64,000 bases of DNA from Xanthomonas sp. XNM01 (lineage in GTDB: Bacteria; Pseudomonadota; Gammaproteobacteria; Xanthomonadales; Xanthomonadaceae). The stretch is from assembly GCF_014851915.1 (NCBI RefSeq), contig NZ_JACVAP010000001.1, forward strand, positions 1,550,001 to 1,614,000, written 5' to 3'. Shown here one piece after another: positions 26,593-34,629 of the stretch. Under the pieces are notes generated by a model. The model did no database searches and was not told the DNA's origin. It saw nothing but the letters and a program-made list of their open reading frames with translations. The translations under genes were made by a program, and so were the position numbers. The first letter of the stretch is position 1. Each line of letters begins with the position of its first letter.

Positions 26593-27516
26593 TCAGGCCT
26601 GCGCCAGCGCGTGAGCGATCGCCGCGCGTACCGCGGCCACCTGCGCATCGTTGCACTGCTGTGGCGTGGCGCGCGGGCTGTCCGGATAGACCTCGGTGGT
26701 GGTGACGAAGCGCGCGTCGGTGACGCCGGCGCACAGGCCCAGGCGCTTGACCGGATAGGCGATCACGCCCGGCGCGATCACCGGCGAGCCGATGATCAGG
26801 CCCTGCGCATCGGCCGGGGCGATATGAGTGACGCGGGCGACCGCCTCGATCACCGCCTGCTGGAACGCGGGCTGCAGGTTCTCGCTGTCGTCGACCAGGT
26901 AGAAACCGTCCGGCACGCCGTCGGGCTCGAACGGCTTGCCGTCGCGCGCGGCCAGCGCCGGGCGGAACTCGGACTCGTCGCTGTCGGTGGTCTCGTGCAG
27001 GTCGATGTGCACCAGCACCTGCGCGCGCAGCGGCGCGACCAGCGCCATCAGCGCCGCGGCTTCCTGCGCCGGGCTGTCGGCCCGGAACGAGCGGTTCGGA
27101 TCGATCGCATCGGCGTTCCAGCGCTGGATCCGCTCGTAGCCCCAGGGGCTGACGCAGGGTACGACCAGCAGGTTGATCCGGCCGGCATGCTCGTCGCCAT
27201 GCTGGTCGAGGAACTGCAGCGCGCCCTGCACCCCGCTGGTCTCGTACCCGTGCACGCCGCCGGTGACCAGCGCCACCGGCAGCGCATCGTTCCAGTCGCG
27301 GCTGCGCAGCGCGAGCAGCGGATACCGCTCCTGACCGTAGACCAGCTGGCCGTAGTCGATGACATCGAAACGCTCACGCAGCTGCTCCACCTTCGCCACC
27401 ACTTCATCGGCGTGGCTGCGCTGGCGCTGCTGGCGGGCCAGCCACTGCGCGCGCTCGGCCGCGCCCCAGGGCTGGCCGGGCGTACCGATCGGATAGGTCT
27501 GGGTGCTGCTGCTCAT
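26593..27516 (-). CDS. M14-type metallocarboxypeptidase / AstE-like zinc hydrolase
   Basis: 307-residue cytosolic zinc enzyme of the carboxypeptidase A / succinylglutamate desuccinylase superfamily. The first metal motif is GGVHGYET (H and E ligands) and the second HIDLHETTD. A distal TTTEVY segment should supply the catalytic glutamate. No signal peptide. Related proteins act on small N-acyl or peptide substrates; the substrate here is unknown. The start at 27516 is chosen at the conserved N-terminus; the frame extends upstream without support. It stands apart from its neighbours. Confidence 0.85.
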   Translation of the reverse strand: MSSSTQTYPIGTPGQPWGAAERAQWLARQQRQRSHADEVVAKVEQLRERFDVIDYGQLVYGQERYPLLALRSRDWNDALPVALVTGGVHGYETSGVQGALQFLDQHGDEHAGRINLLVVPCVSPWGYERIQRWNADAIDPNRSFRADSPAQEAAALMALVAPLRAQVLVHIDLHETTDSDESEFRPALAARDGKPFEPDGVPDGFYLVDDSENLQPAFQQAVIEAVARVTHIAPADAQGLIIGSPVIAPGVIAYPVKRLGLCAGVTDARFVTTTEVYPDSPRATPQQCNDAQVAAVRAAIAHALAQA

Positions 27517-27634
27517 GCGGAACGCTGCCTTCGGACGACGGAGGGGCGGCACTGTAGCACCGCCGCCCACGACGCCATCCATGGGCAGGTCACGCCAGGC
27601 GGGTCGCCGTTCGTCGGCACGATGCATCGGATCA

Positions 27635-27662
27635 TTGACTCCATGTTATAAATATCTAACAT
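27635..27662. promoter_or_regulatory. Promoter with overlapping inverted repeat before the 4-TM/XRE pair
   Basis: TTGACT (27635-27640) and TAACAT (27657-27662) lie 16 bases apart as a plausible sigma-70 promoter. ATGTTA (27643-27648) and TAACAT (27657-27662) form a perfect 6-bp inverted repeat around an AT-rich 8-base centre. This would suit autorepression by the XRE protein. Transcription would begin near 27669, downstream of the ATG at 27664, so translation must start later, at 27694. Confidence 0.55.
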
Positions 27663-27693
27663 CATGTTGAACATCACATGCACGGATCAGCCC

Positions 27694-28119
27694 ATGTCAC
27701 CTCTCGAGAAACGCGCCTGGCTTGGCCTGCTGAGCATGGGACTGCCGTACTGCGTCTACTTCGGCGTGCTGATCGCCCTGCCCGACTGGCAGGCGACGTT
27801 TCTCGAGCGCATCGGCTTCCTCGCCGCGGTCAGCCTGGTGCACGCCGCAGCCTACGTGACCGGCCTGCTGGTGATGCGCCGGCAGGAAGCCGGCGAATGC
27901 GTGCTGCAGGACGAACGCGACCAGGCCATCGACAGCCGTGCCACGCGCCGCGCCTACTTCATGATGCTGGCTTCGATGCTGTTGGTCGGCGTGATCATGC
28001 CGTTCGAGAGCAGCGGCTGGGCGCTGGCCAACACCGGATTGCTGTGCGTGGTGCTGACCGAGGCCGTGCGCTGCGTGCTGGTCGCCGCGGGTTACCGCTG
28101 GCCGCGGCATGCCGTCTGA
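27694..28119 (+). CDS. Four-helix membrane protein paired with an XRE regulator
   Basis: 141-residue inner-membrane protein with four hydrophobic helices separated into two hairpins by a charged loop (DERDQAIDSRATRR). It starts at 27694 rather than the in-frame ATG at 27664, because the best promoter would begin transcription between the two. It overlaps the XRE gene by eleven bases. Small membrane proteins of this type are often co-transcribed with short XRE regulators in many bacteria, but their function is not established. No enzymatic motif seen. Confidence 0.78.
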   Translation: MSPLEKRAWLGLLSMGLPYCVYFGVLIALPDWQATFLERIGFLAAVSLVHAAAYVTGLLVMRRQEAGECVLQDERDQAIDSRATRRAYFMMLASMLLVGVIMPFESSGWALANTGLLCVVLTEAVRCVLVAAGYRWPRHAV

Positions 28120-28336
28120 GTCGATGCGCAACGAGGTGCGCCTGCTGCGCTTCCTCGCCCAGGACATGACCCAGGCCGAGCTCGGCAAGCGCGTCGGCCT
28201 GACCCGGCAGACCATCGCCGCGATCGAACAGGGGCGTTACTCGCCATCGCTGGATGTGGCGTTCCGCATCGCCCACGTGTTCGGCAAACGCATCGACGAG
28301 ATCTTCCACTGGCAGCCGGGCGACGACCCGCGCTGA
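28109..28336 (+). CDS. Short XRE-family transcriptional regulator
   Basis: 75-residue Cro/CI-type helix-turn-helix protein consisting only of the DNA-binding domain. The motif MTQAELGKRVGLTRQTI, then EQGRYSPSLDVAFRIAHVFG, is diagnostic. Translation may start at 28109 or at 28124 (MRNEV). It overlaps the membrane protein gene, so the two are co-translated. The inverted repeat at the shared promoter is a likely autoregulatory site. Confidence 0.92.
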   Translation: MPSESMRNEVRLLRFLAQDMTQAELGKRVGLTRQTIAAIEQGRYSPSLDVAFRIAHVFGKRIDEIFHWQPGDDPR

Positions 28337-28359
28337 CCCGATCGACGTTGCCGCCACCG

Positions 28360-28935
28360 TCAGGCCAGCGGCGAACGCCTGCGCGCCGCGTCGCCGTCCG
28401 CACGCGCCGCGCGCTGGAACAGCCACCCGGCCAGCAGCCAGAGCGCGGCGAAGAACAGGCATGGCCCCCACGCTCTGTGCCCCGCCCCGGCGAGCGCGGC
28501 GATGGGCGCCAGCAGGACCTGCGCGGCAGCGGTGGCCAGCATCGCGCGGGCCATGCCCGCGGGTCGGCACCGGGCCAGTGCGGCGGCAGCGACGGCCACC
28601 AGCAGCACGCCGGCAACCAGGCGGTTGGCCGGATGCTGTTCGCTGCCGACCAGGCCGACCGCCAGCGTCGACCAGACCAGCAGGAAGGCGGTGCCGATGG
28701 CCAGCGCAACGCCCGCATGCCAGGCCAGGCCGCCACGCAGCCGGACCAGCAGTTCCCATCCCGTGCAGGCAATCGCCAGCAGCGCGCCGAACACCATGAA
28801 ATCGGCGCCGCTCCAGTCCACCTCGGCGGTGAAGCGCATCGCGACCCAGGGCAACATCAGCAGCGTCGCTGCACCGCCCCAGACAGCAGCCCGCAGCATG
28901 ACGCGTCGATCATGTCCGCCACCGATGTCCATCAT
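28360..28935 (-). CDS. Hypothetical multi-pass membrane protein
   Basis: 191-residue hydrophobic protein with about five predicted membrane helices and an arginine-rich C-terminal tail. It resembles small uncharacterised integral membrane proteins but shows no motif that names a family. Two adjacent ATG codons (28935, 28932) are possible starts. It ends 23 bases from the stop of the convergent XRE gene. Function unknown. Confidence 0.72.
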   Translation of the reverse strand: MMDIGGGHDRRVMLRAAVWGGAATLLMLPWVAMRFTAEVDWSGADFMVFGALLAIACTGWELLVRLRGGLAWHAGVALAIGTAFLLVWSTLAVGLVGSEQHPANRLVAGVLLVAVAAAALARCRPAGMARAMLATAAAQVLLAPIAALAGAGHRAWGPCLFFAALWLLAGWLFQRAARADGDAARRRSPLA

Positions 28936-29108
28936 CGCTCCGCCCCCGGTTTCGAGGCGTCGCCGGGTGCGCCGCCTTCAGGACGGTATCGTGCAGGATC
29001 GGCGGGCCGCTGGCGATGCGGCAGGGCGACCGCCTCCACGGCACGCCGCCTCGACCACCGCTCAGGCCCGGTCATGCGCGCATGGCCGGCTGCCCGGTGA
29101 TGGCGGTC

Positions 29109-29885
29109 TCAATGCCGAAGCGGAGGCGCGGTGTCGCCATCCTGCAGGGTCAGCACGCGCACGCCGTCGGCGGTCACCGCGACCGTATGCTCGAACTGCG
29201 CCGACAGCGCGCCATCGCGGGTGACCACAGTCCAGCCATCCGGTTCGGTACGCACCGCGCGCCTGCCCTGGTTGATCATCGGCTCGACCGTGAACACCAT
29301 GCCCTCCTGCAGCTGCAGGCCGGTCCCGGCGTGGCCGTAGTGCAGCACCTGCGGCTCCTCGTGCATCTCGCGGCCGATGCCGTGGCCGCAGTACTCGCGC
29401 ACCACCGAATACCCATGCCGGCGCGCATGGCGTTCGATCGCGTGGCCGATGTCGCCCAGCCGTGCACCCGGACGCACGGCGCGGATCCCGGCCCACATCG
29501 CCTCGCGGGTGACCTGCACCAGCCGCCTCGCCGGCTGGGTGACCTCGCCGACCAGGTAGGTCTTGCTGGCGTCGGCGATCCAGCCGTTCTTCTCCAGGGT
29601 GATGTCGAGATTGACGATGTCGCCGTCGGCCAGGACCGCCGTCGCCGACGGCACGCCGTGGCAGACCACCTGGTTGGGCGAGCTGTTGAGCACGAAGCCG
29701 TAGCCGTACTGGCCCTTGCTGGCCGGGCGCGCGTGCAGAGTATCGACGATGAAGCGTTCGACCAGGTCGTTGACCTGCAGCGTCGACAGGCCGGCCAGCG
29801 GCGTGCGGTCGAGCAGGTCGAACACCGAGGCCAGCAGGCGCCCCGATGCGGCCATCTGCTCGACTTCTTCGGGCCGCTTGGTCAT
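29109..29885 (-). CDS. map: Type I methionine aminopeptidase
   Basis: 258-residue cytosolic metalloenzyme that removes the initiator methionine from new proteins. All five metal ligands are present: D94, D105, H168, E201 and E232, plus substrate-contacting H76 (CHGVPS). There is no N-terminal SH3 or zinc-finger extension. Unlike the housekeeping map, which is usually near rpsB, this copy is translationally coupled to a ParD-like gene (ATGA overlap at 29882-29885) under a palindromic promoter. It is thus probably a second, conditionally expressed enzyme. The start at 29885 is fixed by the overlap. Confidence 0.95.
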   Translation of the reverse strand: MTKRPEEVEQMAASGRLLASVFDLLDRTPLAGLSTLQVNDLVERFIVDTLHARPASKGQYGYGFVLNSSPNQVVCHGVPSATAVLADGDIVNLDITLEKNGWIADASKTYLVGEVTQPARRLVQVTREAMWAGIRAVRPGARLGDIGHAIERHARRHGYSVVREYCGHGIGREMHEEPQVLHYGHAGTGLQLQEGMVFTVEPMINQGRRAVRTEPDGWTVVTRDGALSAQFEHTVAVTADGVRVLTLQDGDTAPPLRH

Positions 29886-30094
29886 TGCCGCAGCACCGGC
29901 AGCTGGTCGGGCAGCGCGCCGGCCGCCTCCAGTTCGCGCGCGACGATCTCGCTGTAGCTCAAACCCGGATTGAGTTCGCACAGCATGCCGATGCGGATCC
30001 ACCAGGTGGCCTGCGCGTTGATCGAGCGGCACGACACGCTGCTGGCCCGGCGCAGGCGGTCGTGCAGGTCGTCGTCGATGTTGACGATGCCCAT
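29882..30094 (-). CDS. ParD-like antitoxin-family protein
   Basis: 70-residue protein resembling the ParD-like antitoxin family (PF11903 type): MGIVNIDDDLHDRLRRASS, then CRSINAQATWWIRIG, a ribbon-helix-helix-like start with the SINAQATWW core. The C-terminal YSEIVARELEAAG helix is also typical. No ParE toxin follows; its stop overlaps the start of a methionine aminopeptidase gene by four bases. A strong palindrome sits over its promoter, as expected for an autoregulated antitoxin. Function beyond DNA binding is inferred. Confidence 0.85.
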   Translation of the reverse strand: MGIVNIDDDLHDRLRRASSVSCRSINAQATWWIRIGMLCELNPGLSYSEIVARELEAAGALPDQLPVLRQ

Positions 30095-30104
30095 GGGGAG
30101 ACTC

Positions 30105-30152
30105 TATACGATGTGTATACGCATCATATATTCCTGGACTGGAGGCAGACAA
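30105..30152 (-). promoter_or_regulatory. Promoter and palindromic operator of the ParD-like/map unit
   Basis: On the minus strand TTGTCT (30147-30152) and TATGAT (30123-30128) are 18 bases apart. The -10 lies within an inverted repeat: TATACGATG (30105-30113) pairs with CATCATATA (30122-30130) with one mismatch, and the 8-base centre itself contains GTATAC. The element ends eleven bases before the start codon at 30094. This is the usual position for autorepression by an antitoxin. Confidence 0.65.
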
Positions 30153-30321
30153 CCGCGACGCGGCGCCCACCCGACAGGCCGGCGCTCCGGCCTATGCACC
30201 GATGGAATACGCGAGGGCGGAAAACACCATTGGTGGTCGCGTGCGCGAGCGGCCATGCTCGGGGTCATGCCACGGCGCCGGTGACGGTACCGGCCTGCGG
30301 CGCACCGCCTGGGAGGGCTCG

Positions 30322-31992
30322 ATGGGACCACGTCCATTGCTGGCGCTGTGCGCCTGGCTGTTCATGCTGCCGGCGCTGGCCGGCGAGATCCGCTTCACCG
30401 ACGTCAGCTACGACGGCGACGACGGCGGCCCGGCCCCGACCGCCGCCCAGTTCCGCAACCCGGTGATCGCCGGCTTCCATCCCGACCCGTCGGTGATCCG
30501 GGTCGGCGACGACTTCTACCTGGTCAACTCCACGTTCGGCTACTTCCCCGGCCTGCCGGTGTTCCACAGCCGCGACCTGGTGTCCTGGACCCAGATCGGC
30601 AACGCGATCGACCGCCCGGACCAGATCGATTACGGCGACAGGGACGAGCTGACCCGCGGCCTGTTCGCGGCCACCCTCAGCCACCACGCCGGCACGTTCT
30701 ACATCGCCAACACCTGCTTCTACTGCGATGGCGGCAATTTCATCGTCACCGCCACCGCCCCGGCCGGACCGTGGTCCGATCCGGTCTGGCTGGGCTTCAG
30801 CGGCATCGATCCCTCGCTGTTCTTCGACGACGACGGCCGCGCCTGGATGGTCAACAACGACGTGCCCGACGGCCCGCTGCGCTACGACGGCCATCGCGCG
30901 ATCTGGCTGCAGGAGTTCGATCCGGTCGCCCGGAAGATGATCGGCCCGCGCACGGTGCTGGTCGATGGCGGCGCCGACCCGGCCAGCAGGCCCGAGCACA
31001 TCGAAGGGCCGCACCTGTTCCGCCACGACGGCTGGTACTACCTGACCGCGGCCGAAGGCGGCACCGGCGAGCAGCACGCGCAGATGGTCTGGCGCAGCCG
31101 CCAGGTAACCGGGCCGTACCAGGCCTGGGCCGGCAACCCCACACTGACCCAGCGCGACCTGGACCCTGCGCGCCCGGACCCGGTCACCTCGGCCGGCCAC
31201 GCGCAGTTCGTGCGCCTGCAGGACGGCAGCTGGTGGTCGGTGTTCCTGGCCACCCGCCCCTACCGCGGCAACCAGTACAACCTCGGCCGCGAGACCTTCC
31301 TGCTGCCGGTGACCTGGCAGGACGGCTGGCCGCGCATCCTCGCCCGCGGCGAACCCATCCCGGCCGTGCTGCCGCGCCCCGCGCTGCCGGCCGGCACCGC
31401 CGCGCTGCCGACCAGCGGCCCGATCCGCTGGACCGAGCGCTTCCAGGGCGACCGCCTGCCGCCGCAGTGGATGACGATCCATCCGCCGACGCAGGCCTGG
31501 TACCGCACCGGCCGCGATGGCCTGCGGATCGCCCCGGCCACCACCCGGCTGCACGAACACGGCGACGGTCGCGGCGGCCAGCCGGCCTACCTGGCGCACC
31601 GGCTGCAGCATCACCGGGCGACGTTCTCGACGACGATCGCGCCGTGGGCGCCGGCCGAAGGCGAGCTGGCCGGACTGGCGCTGCTGCAGAACGAGCGCCA
31701 CCACTACGTGGCCGGCATCACCCGCGATGCGCAGGGCCTGGCGCTCGTCCTCGACCGCCGGATCGGCGGACAGGGCGAGCGGGTCGCGCGGATCCCGCTG
31801 GCATCGCTCGACGCACCGGTCTCAGTGCGCTTCACGCTCGACGCGCCGCGGCTGGACGTGGCCTACGCGCTGACGCCCGGTCGATGGCAGCCGCTGACCA
31901 GCGACCTCGATGCCAGCGTGCTGACCCCGGACGTGGCCGGCGGCTTCATCGGCAACACCTTCGGCCCCTACGCCTACCGCCCGGCCGACTGA
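30322..31992 (+). CDS. Secreted GH43 glycoside hydrolase with GH43_C2-type domain
   Basis: 556-residue exported enzyme with beta-xylosidase / alpha-L-arabinofuranosidase-type architecture. The signal peptide ends ALAGE. The five-bladed propeller holds D55 (FHPDPSVI, general base), D163 (GIDPSLF, pKa modulator) and E228 (HIEGPHLF, general acid). The C-terminal 200 residues form the beta-sandwich (DUF1349-like) domain usual for GH43 subfamilies active on xylan or arabinan side chains. The start at 30322 follows CTGGGAGGG. It has no transporter or regulator neighbours. The exact substrate cannot be read from sequence. Confidence 0.92.
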   Translation: MGPRPLLALCAWLFMLPALAGEIRFTDVSYDGDDGGPAPTAAQFRNPVIAGFHPDPSVIRVGDDFYLVNSTFGYFPGLPVFHSRDLVSWTQIGNAIDRPDQIDYGDRDELTRGLFAATLSHHAGTFYIANTCFYCDGGNFIVTATAPAGPWSDPVWLGFSGIDPSLFFDDDGRAWMVNNDVPDGPLRYDGHRAIWLQEFDPVARKMIGPRTVLVDGGADPASRPEHIEGPHLFRHDGWYYLTAAEGGTGEQHAQMVWRSRQVTGPYQAWAGNPTLTQRDLDPARPDPVTSAGHAQFVRLQDGSWWSVFLATRPYRGNQYNLGRETFLLPVTWQDGWPRILARGEPIPAVLPRPALPAGTAALPTSGPIRWTERFQGDRLPPQWMTIHPPTQAWYRTGRDGLRIAPATTRLHEHGDGRGGQPAYLAHRLQHHRATFSTTIAPWAPAEGELAGLALLQNERHHYVAGITRDAQGLALVLDRRIGGQGERVARIPLASLDAPVSVRFTLDAPRLDVAYALTPGRWQPLTSDLDASVLTPDVAGGFIGNTFGPYAYRPAD

Positions 31993-32099
31993 CACGGTCC
32001 GGCTGACGCGGGCCGGCGACAGGAGCCGGCTGCGCCGGGGGAACGCGGCCGTATCGCCCTCGCCTGCGGTCCGCGCGCCGGCGGTCGGCGACCCCGGCC

Positions 32100-32155
32100 G
32101 GCACGGCGTGCACGGCCGACCAGGCGGCCGCCTGACCGTGCGCGGCCGCCGTGCC
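32100..32155 (-). terminator. Large nested palindrome after the LytTR operon
   Basis: Three nested inverted repeats share nearly one centre: GGCACGGC (32100-32107) with GCCGTGCC (32148-32155), CACGG (32111-32115) with CCGTG (32136-32140), and the perfect palindrome CAGGCGGCCGCCTG (32121-32134). It begins two bases past the LytTR stop. It is likely a bidirectional transcription barrier between the convergent GH43 and LytTR genes, although no T-tract is present. Confidence 0.55.
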
Positions 32156-32157
32156 GG

Positions 32158-32934
32158 TCAGTCGCCGAGCGTGGCCAGGCGCAGGAACGCCTCGCGCTGG
32201 TAGCGGCTCATCCGCAGCTGCTGGCCGTTGTCCATCGTCACCACGTGATAGCCGTTGAACCACGGATCGATGCCCCTGATCCGCGTCACGTTGACGATCG
32301 CCGAGCGGTGCACGCGCACGAAGCGGCGTGGATCCAGCCGGGCCTCCAGCGCGGTCATCGTCTCGCGCAGCTCGTGCATGCCGCCGGTGGTGTGCAGCTG
32401 CACGGTGTTGCGGTTGGCGCCGATCCAGATGATGGTGGCGACATCGACCAGCTGCACGCGCTCCTCGTGCCGCACCGGAATCCGCTCCAGGTGCCGCTCG
32501 CGCTGCTGCAGGCCGTCCAGGGTCTGCAGGATGCGCGCCATCGAGGCCGCATCGACGCCGCCTCCCGCGCCCGCCAGCCGGCGCCGCACGCGGTCCAGCG
32601 TATGGCCGAAGCGGTCGCGCGAGAACGGCTTGACCAGGTAATCGACCGCATTGGCGTCGAACGCGCGCACCGCATAGTCCTCGTAGGCGGTGACGAACAC
32701 CGTCGCCGGCATCGCCGCGGCGCCGATCGTGGCGACCACGTCCAGGCCGGTGATGCCGGGCATCTGGATGTCCAGAAAGACCAGGTCCGGCTGTTGCGTG
32801 CGGATCGCCTCGACCGCGGCCACGCCGTCGCCGCACTCGCCGACGATCTCGATCTGCCGGTCCTCGCGCAGCAGCCGCAGGACCGCACGCCGCGCGATGG
32901 GTTCGTCGTCCACCACCAGCGCGCGCAGGTTCAT
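32158..32934 (-). CDS. LytTR-family response regulator
   Basis: 258-residue response regulator with an N-terminal receiver (phospho-acceptor D55 in VFLDIQMPG, conserved lysine in YLVKPF) and a C-terminal LytTR DNA-binding domain (IIWIGANRNTVQLHT, then FVRVHRSAIVNV). The ATG at 32934 overlaps the histidine kinase stop as ATGA. It forms a LytS/LytTR-type pair with the upstream gene. Targets are unknown; no adjacent gene is an obvious regulon member. Relatives control adhesion, exopolysaccharide or stress functions. Confidence 0.95.
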   Translation of the reverse strand: MNLRALVVDDEPIARRAVLRLLREDRQIEIVGECGDGVAAVEAIRTQQPDLVFLDIQMPGITGLDVVATIGAAAMPATVFVTAYEDYAVRAFDANAVDYLVKPFSRDRFGHTLDRVRRRLAGAGGGVDAASMARILQTLDGLQQRERHLERIPVRHEERVQLVDVATIIWIGANRNTVQLHTTGGMHELRETMTALEARLDPRRFVRVHRSAIVNVTRIRGIDPWFNGYHVVTMDNGQQLRMSRYQREAFLRLATLGD

Positions 32935-34049
32935 GCCGGCACCTGCTGCGGCGCGCTGGCATCCTGCCCGGTCCGCCGCAGCGGCAGCCGCAGGCTGCAG
33001 GCAACGCCGCCGGGCACCAGCGGATACAGGCGCAGCTGCGCGGCCGCGCCGTACAGCCCGGCCAGCCGCATCCGCGTGTTCGACAGGCCGATGCCGTGCC
33101 CGTCGTGCGTGGCGTCGGCGGCGAGCGTGCTGTTGCGGTTGCGCACCTCGATACGCAGCTGGCCGCCATCGCGCCAGCAGTGGACCGCGATGCAGTCCTC
33201 GCCCAGGTTGCGGCCGATCCCGTGCTGCACCGCGTTCTCCACCAGCGGCTGCAGCAGCAGCCCGGGCACCGCCGCGTCGAGCACGTCGGGCGCGGCGTCG
33301 ACCAGCGTGTCCAGGCGCTCGCCGTACCGGCGGCGGACGATGCCCAGGTACAACTCCAGCAGTTCGAGCTCGCGGTGCAGCGGGATCTCCTGCGCCTCGT
33401 GCTGCTCCAGGAACGCCCGCAGCAACGCGCTGAGCCGCAGCAGCATGTCCTCGGCCGCCGGCGTGTCCTCGTCCAGCAGGGTCACGATCGCGTGCAGCGT
33501 GTTGAACAGGAAATGCGGCTGCAGCTGGGTCCTGAGCAGCAGCAGCCGCGAGCGCTCCAGCTCGGTCGCGATGCGCTCGGCCTCCAGCGCGCGCCGGGCC
33601 TGCCCGGCCTGGGCGAGCAGCAGCTGCTGGAAGGCCAGCAACGCCCAGTAGGCCGGCAGCCCGACCGCGACGTGGCGGTTGACCAGCCGCCAGACCTGGT
33701 CGCCGTCGCCAGCCGGCGCGAACACCGAGGACACCAGCGCCCCCAGCAGCACCGCCAGCCCGGTGATGCCCACGCTGGCCAGCGCATGCATGCCCAGCGC
33801 ACGCAGCCGCGGCGGGACGCCCAGCGGATGCAGTTCGCCGATCCGGAACACCAGCGGCGCCAGCAGCACCCAGGCCAGCCACTGGATCGTCCACGCGCCC
33901 AGATACCGCAGTGGCGAGGGCTCCCACATGGTGCCGTTGGACAGGTCGGTCAGCACGCCCTGCACCGAGAACACCACGATCAGGATCGCCAGCCCCAGGT
34001 GGCGGGACGGCGTCTGCAGGCGATCCAGGCGTGGGTTCATCGACGGCAT
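32931..34049 (-). CDS. LytS-family membrane sensor histidine kinase
   Basis: 372-residue inner-membrane kinase. Four to five hydrophobic segments in the first 150 residues form the sensor, followed by a short coiled coil. The His_kinase domain has the characteristic phospho-acceptor motif LQPHFLFNTLHA, and the ATP-binding domain has the N box PLVENAVQHGI and G box GHGIGLSNTRMRL. It autophosphorylates and passes phosphate to the coupled LytTR regulator. The ATG at 34049 is chosen; 34040 is nine bases later in the same frame and equally possible. The signal is unknown. Confidence 0.94.
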   Translation of the reverse strand: MPSMNPRLDRLQTPSRHLGLAILIVVFSVQGVLTDLSNGTMWEPSPLRYLGAWTIQWLAWVLLAPLVFRIGELHPLGVPPRLRALGMHALASVGITGLAVLLGALVSSVFAPAGDGDQVWRLVNRHVAVGLPAYWALLAFQQLLLAQAGQARRALEAERIATELERSRLLLLRTQLQPHFLFNTLHAIVTLLDEDTPAAEDMLLRLSALLRAFLEQHEAQEIPLHRELELLELYLGIVRRRYGERLDTLVDAAPDVLDAAVPGLLLQPLVENAVQHGIGRNLGEDCIAVHCWRDGGQLRIEVRNRNSTLAADATHDGHGIGLSNTRMRLAGLYGAAAQLRLYPLVPGGVACSLRLPLRRTGQDASAPQQVPA

Positions 34050-34230
34050 CGGCAACCGGAACAGCCGGCATCCTAAGCGTCGCCCGCGTCGGCGGGAAAG
34101 CCCGCGACCGGCGCCGCTGCGATTGGTCCCGCCGCGACGACGACTGGTCCCGAAACCGTGTCGCGATGCCGGCCCAGGCGCTCCGATGCGCCCACGGACG
34201 CGCTGCGCGTCCGCCCATCGGAGATCCGTC

Positions 34231-34629
34231 ATGCCCAGCCCCTGCACGCTCGCGGCGTCCACCCTCGCCGCCGTCCTGCTCGCCCTGCCCGCCGACGGCG
34301 CGGCCTCGGCGCGCGCCCGTCACTTCGAACTGGTCAATGCCAGCCGCGACAGCGTGGTGGCGGTGGAGATCGCGCCGCCGGGCGGCAAGCGCTTCCGCCC
34401 GCTGGCCATCGGCGAGCGGCTGCGTGGCGGTGGCGACGCGCTCACGCTCGCGGTCCCGGCCGGCGACTGCCTGCGGGACCTGCGCGTCGGCTTCCGTGAT
34501 GGCACGCGCCGCGTCTACCACGGCATCGACACCTGCAACCGCCGCGGCCTGCGGCTGGGCGCGACCGATGCGCGACGCCCCGGGCAGGACCGGCCCGATA
34601 CCGGCACCGCGGCCGCGGACCCGCGCTAG
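34231..34629 (+). CDS. Small secreted protein of unknown function
   Basis: 132-residue protein with a signal peptide (to ADGAASA). The mature part has a beta-rich segment HFELVNASRDSVVAVEIAP and two cysteines (GDCLRDLRVGF and DTCNRRGLRL) that probably form a disulfide. No family recognised, though related short periplasmic proteins are frequent in xanthomonads. GGAG lies seven bases before the ATG. Its stop codon shares the tetranucleotide CTAG with the stop of the convergent PhzF-like gene. Confidence 0.72.
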   Translation: MPSPCTLAASTLAAVLLALPADGAASARARHFELVNASRDSVVAVEIAPPGGKRFRPLAIGERLRGGGDALTLAVPAGDCLRDLRVGFRDGTRRVYHGIDTCNRRGLRLGATDARRPGQDRPDTGTAAADPR

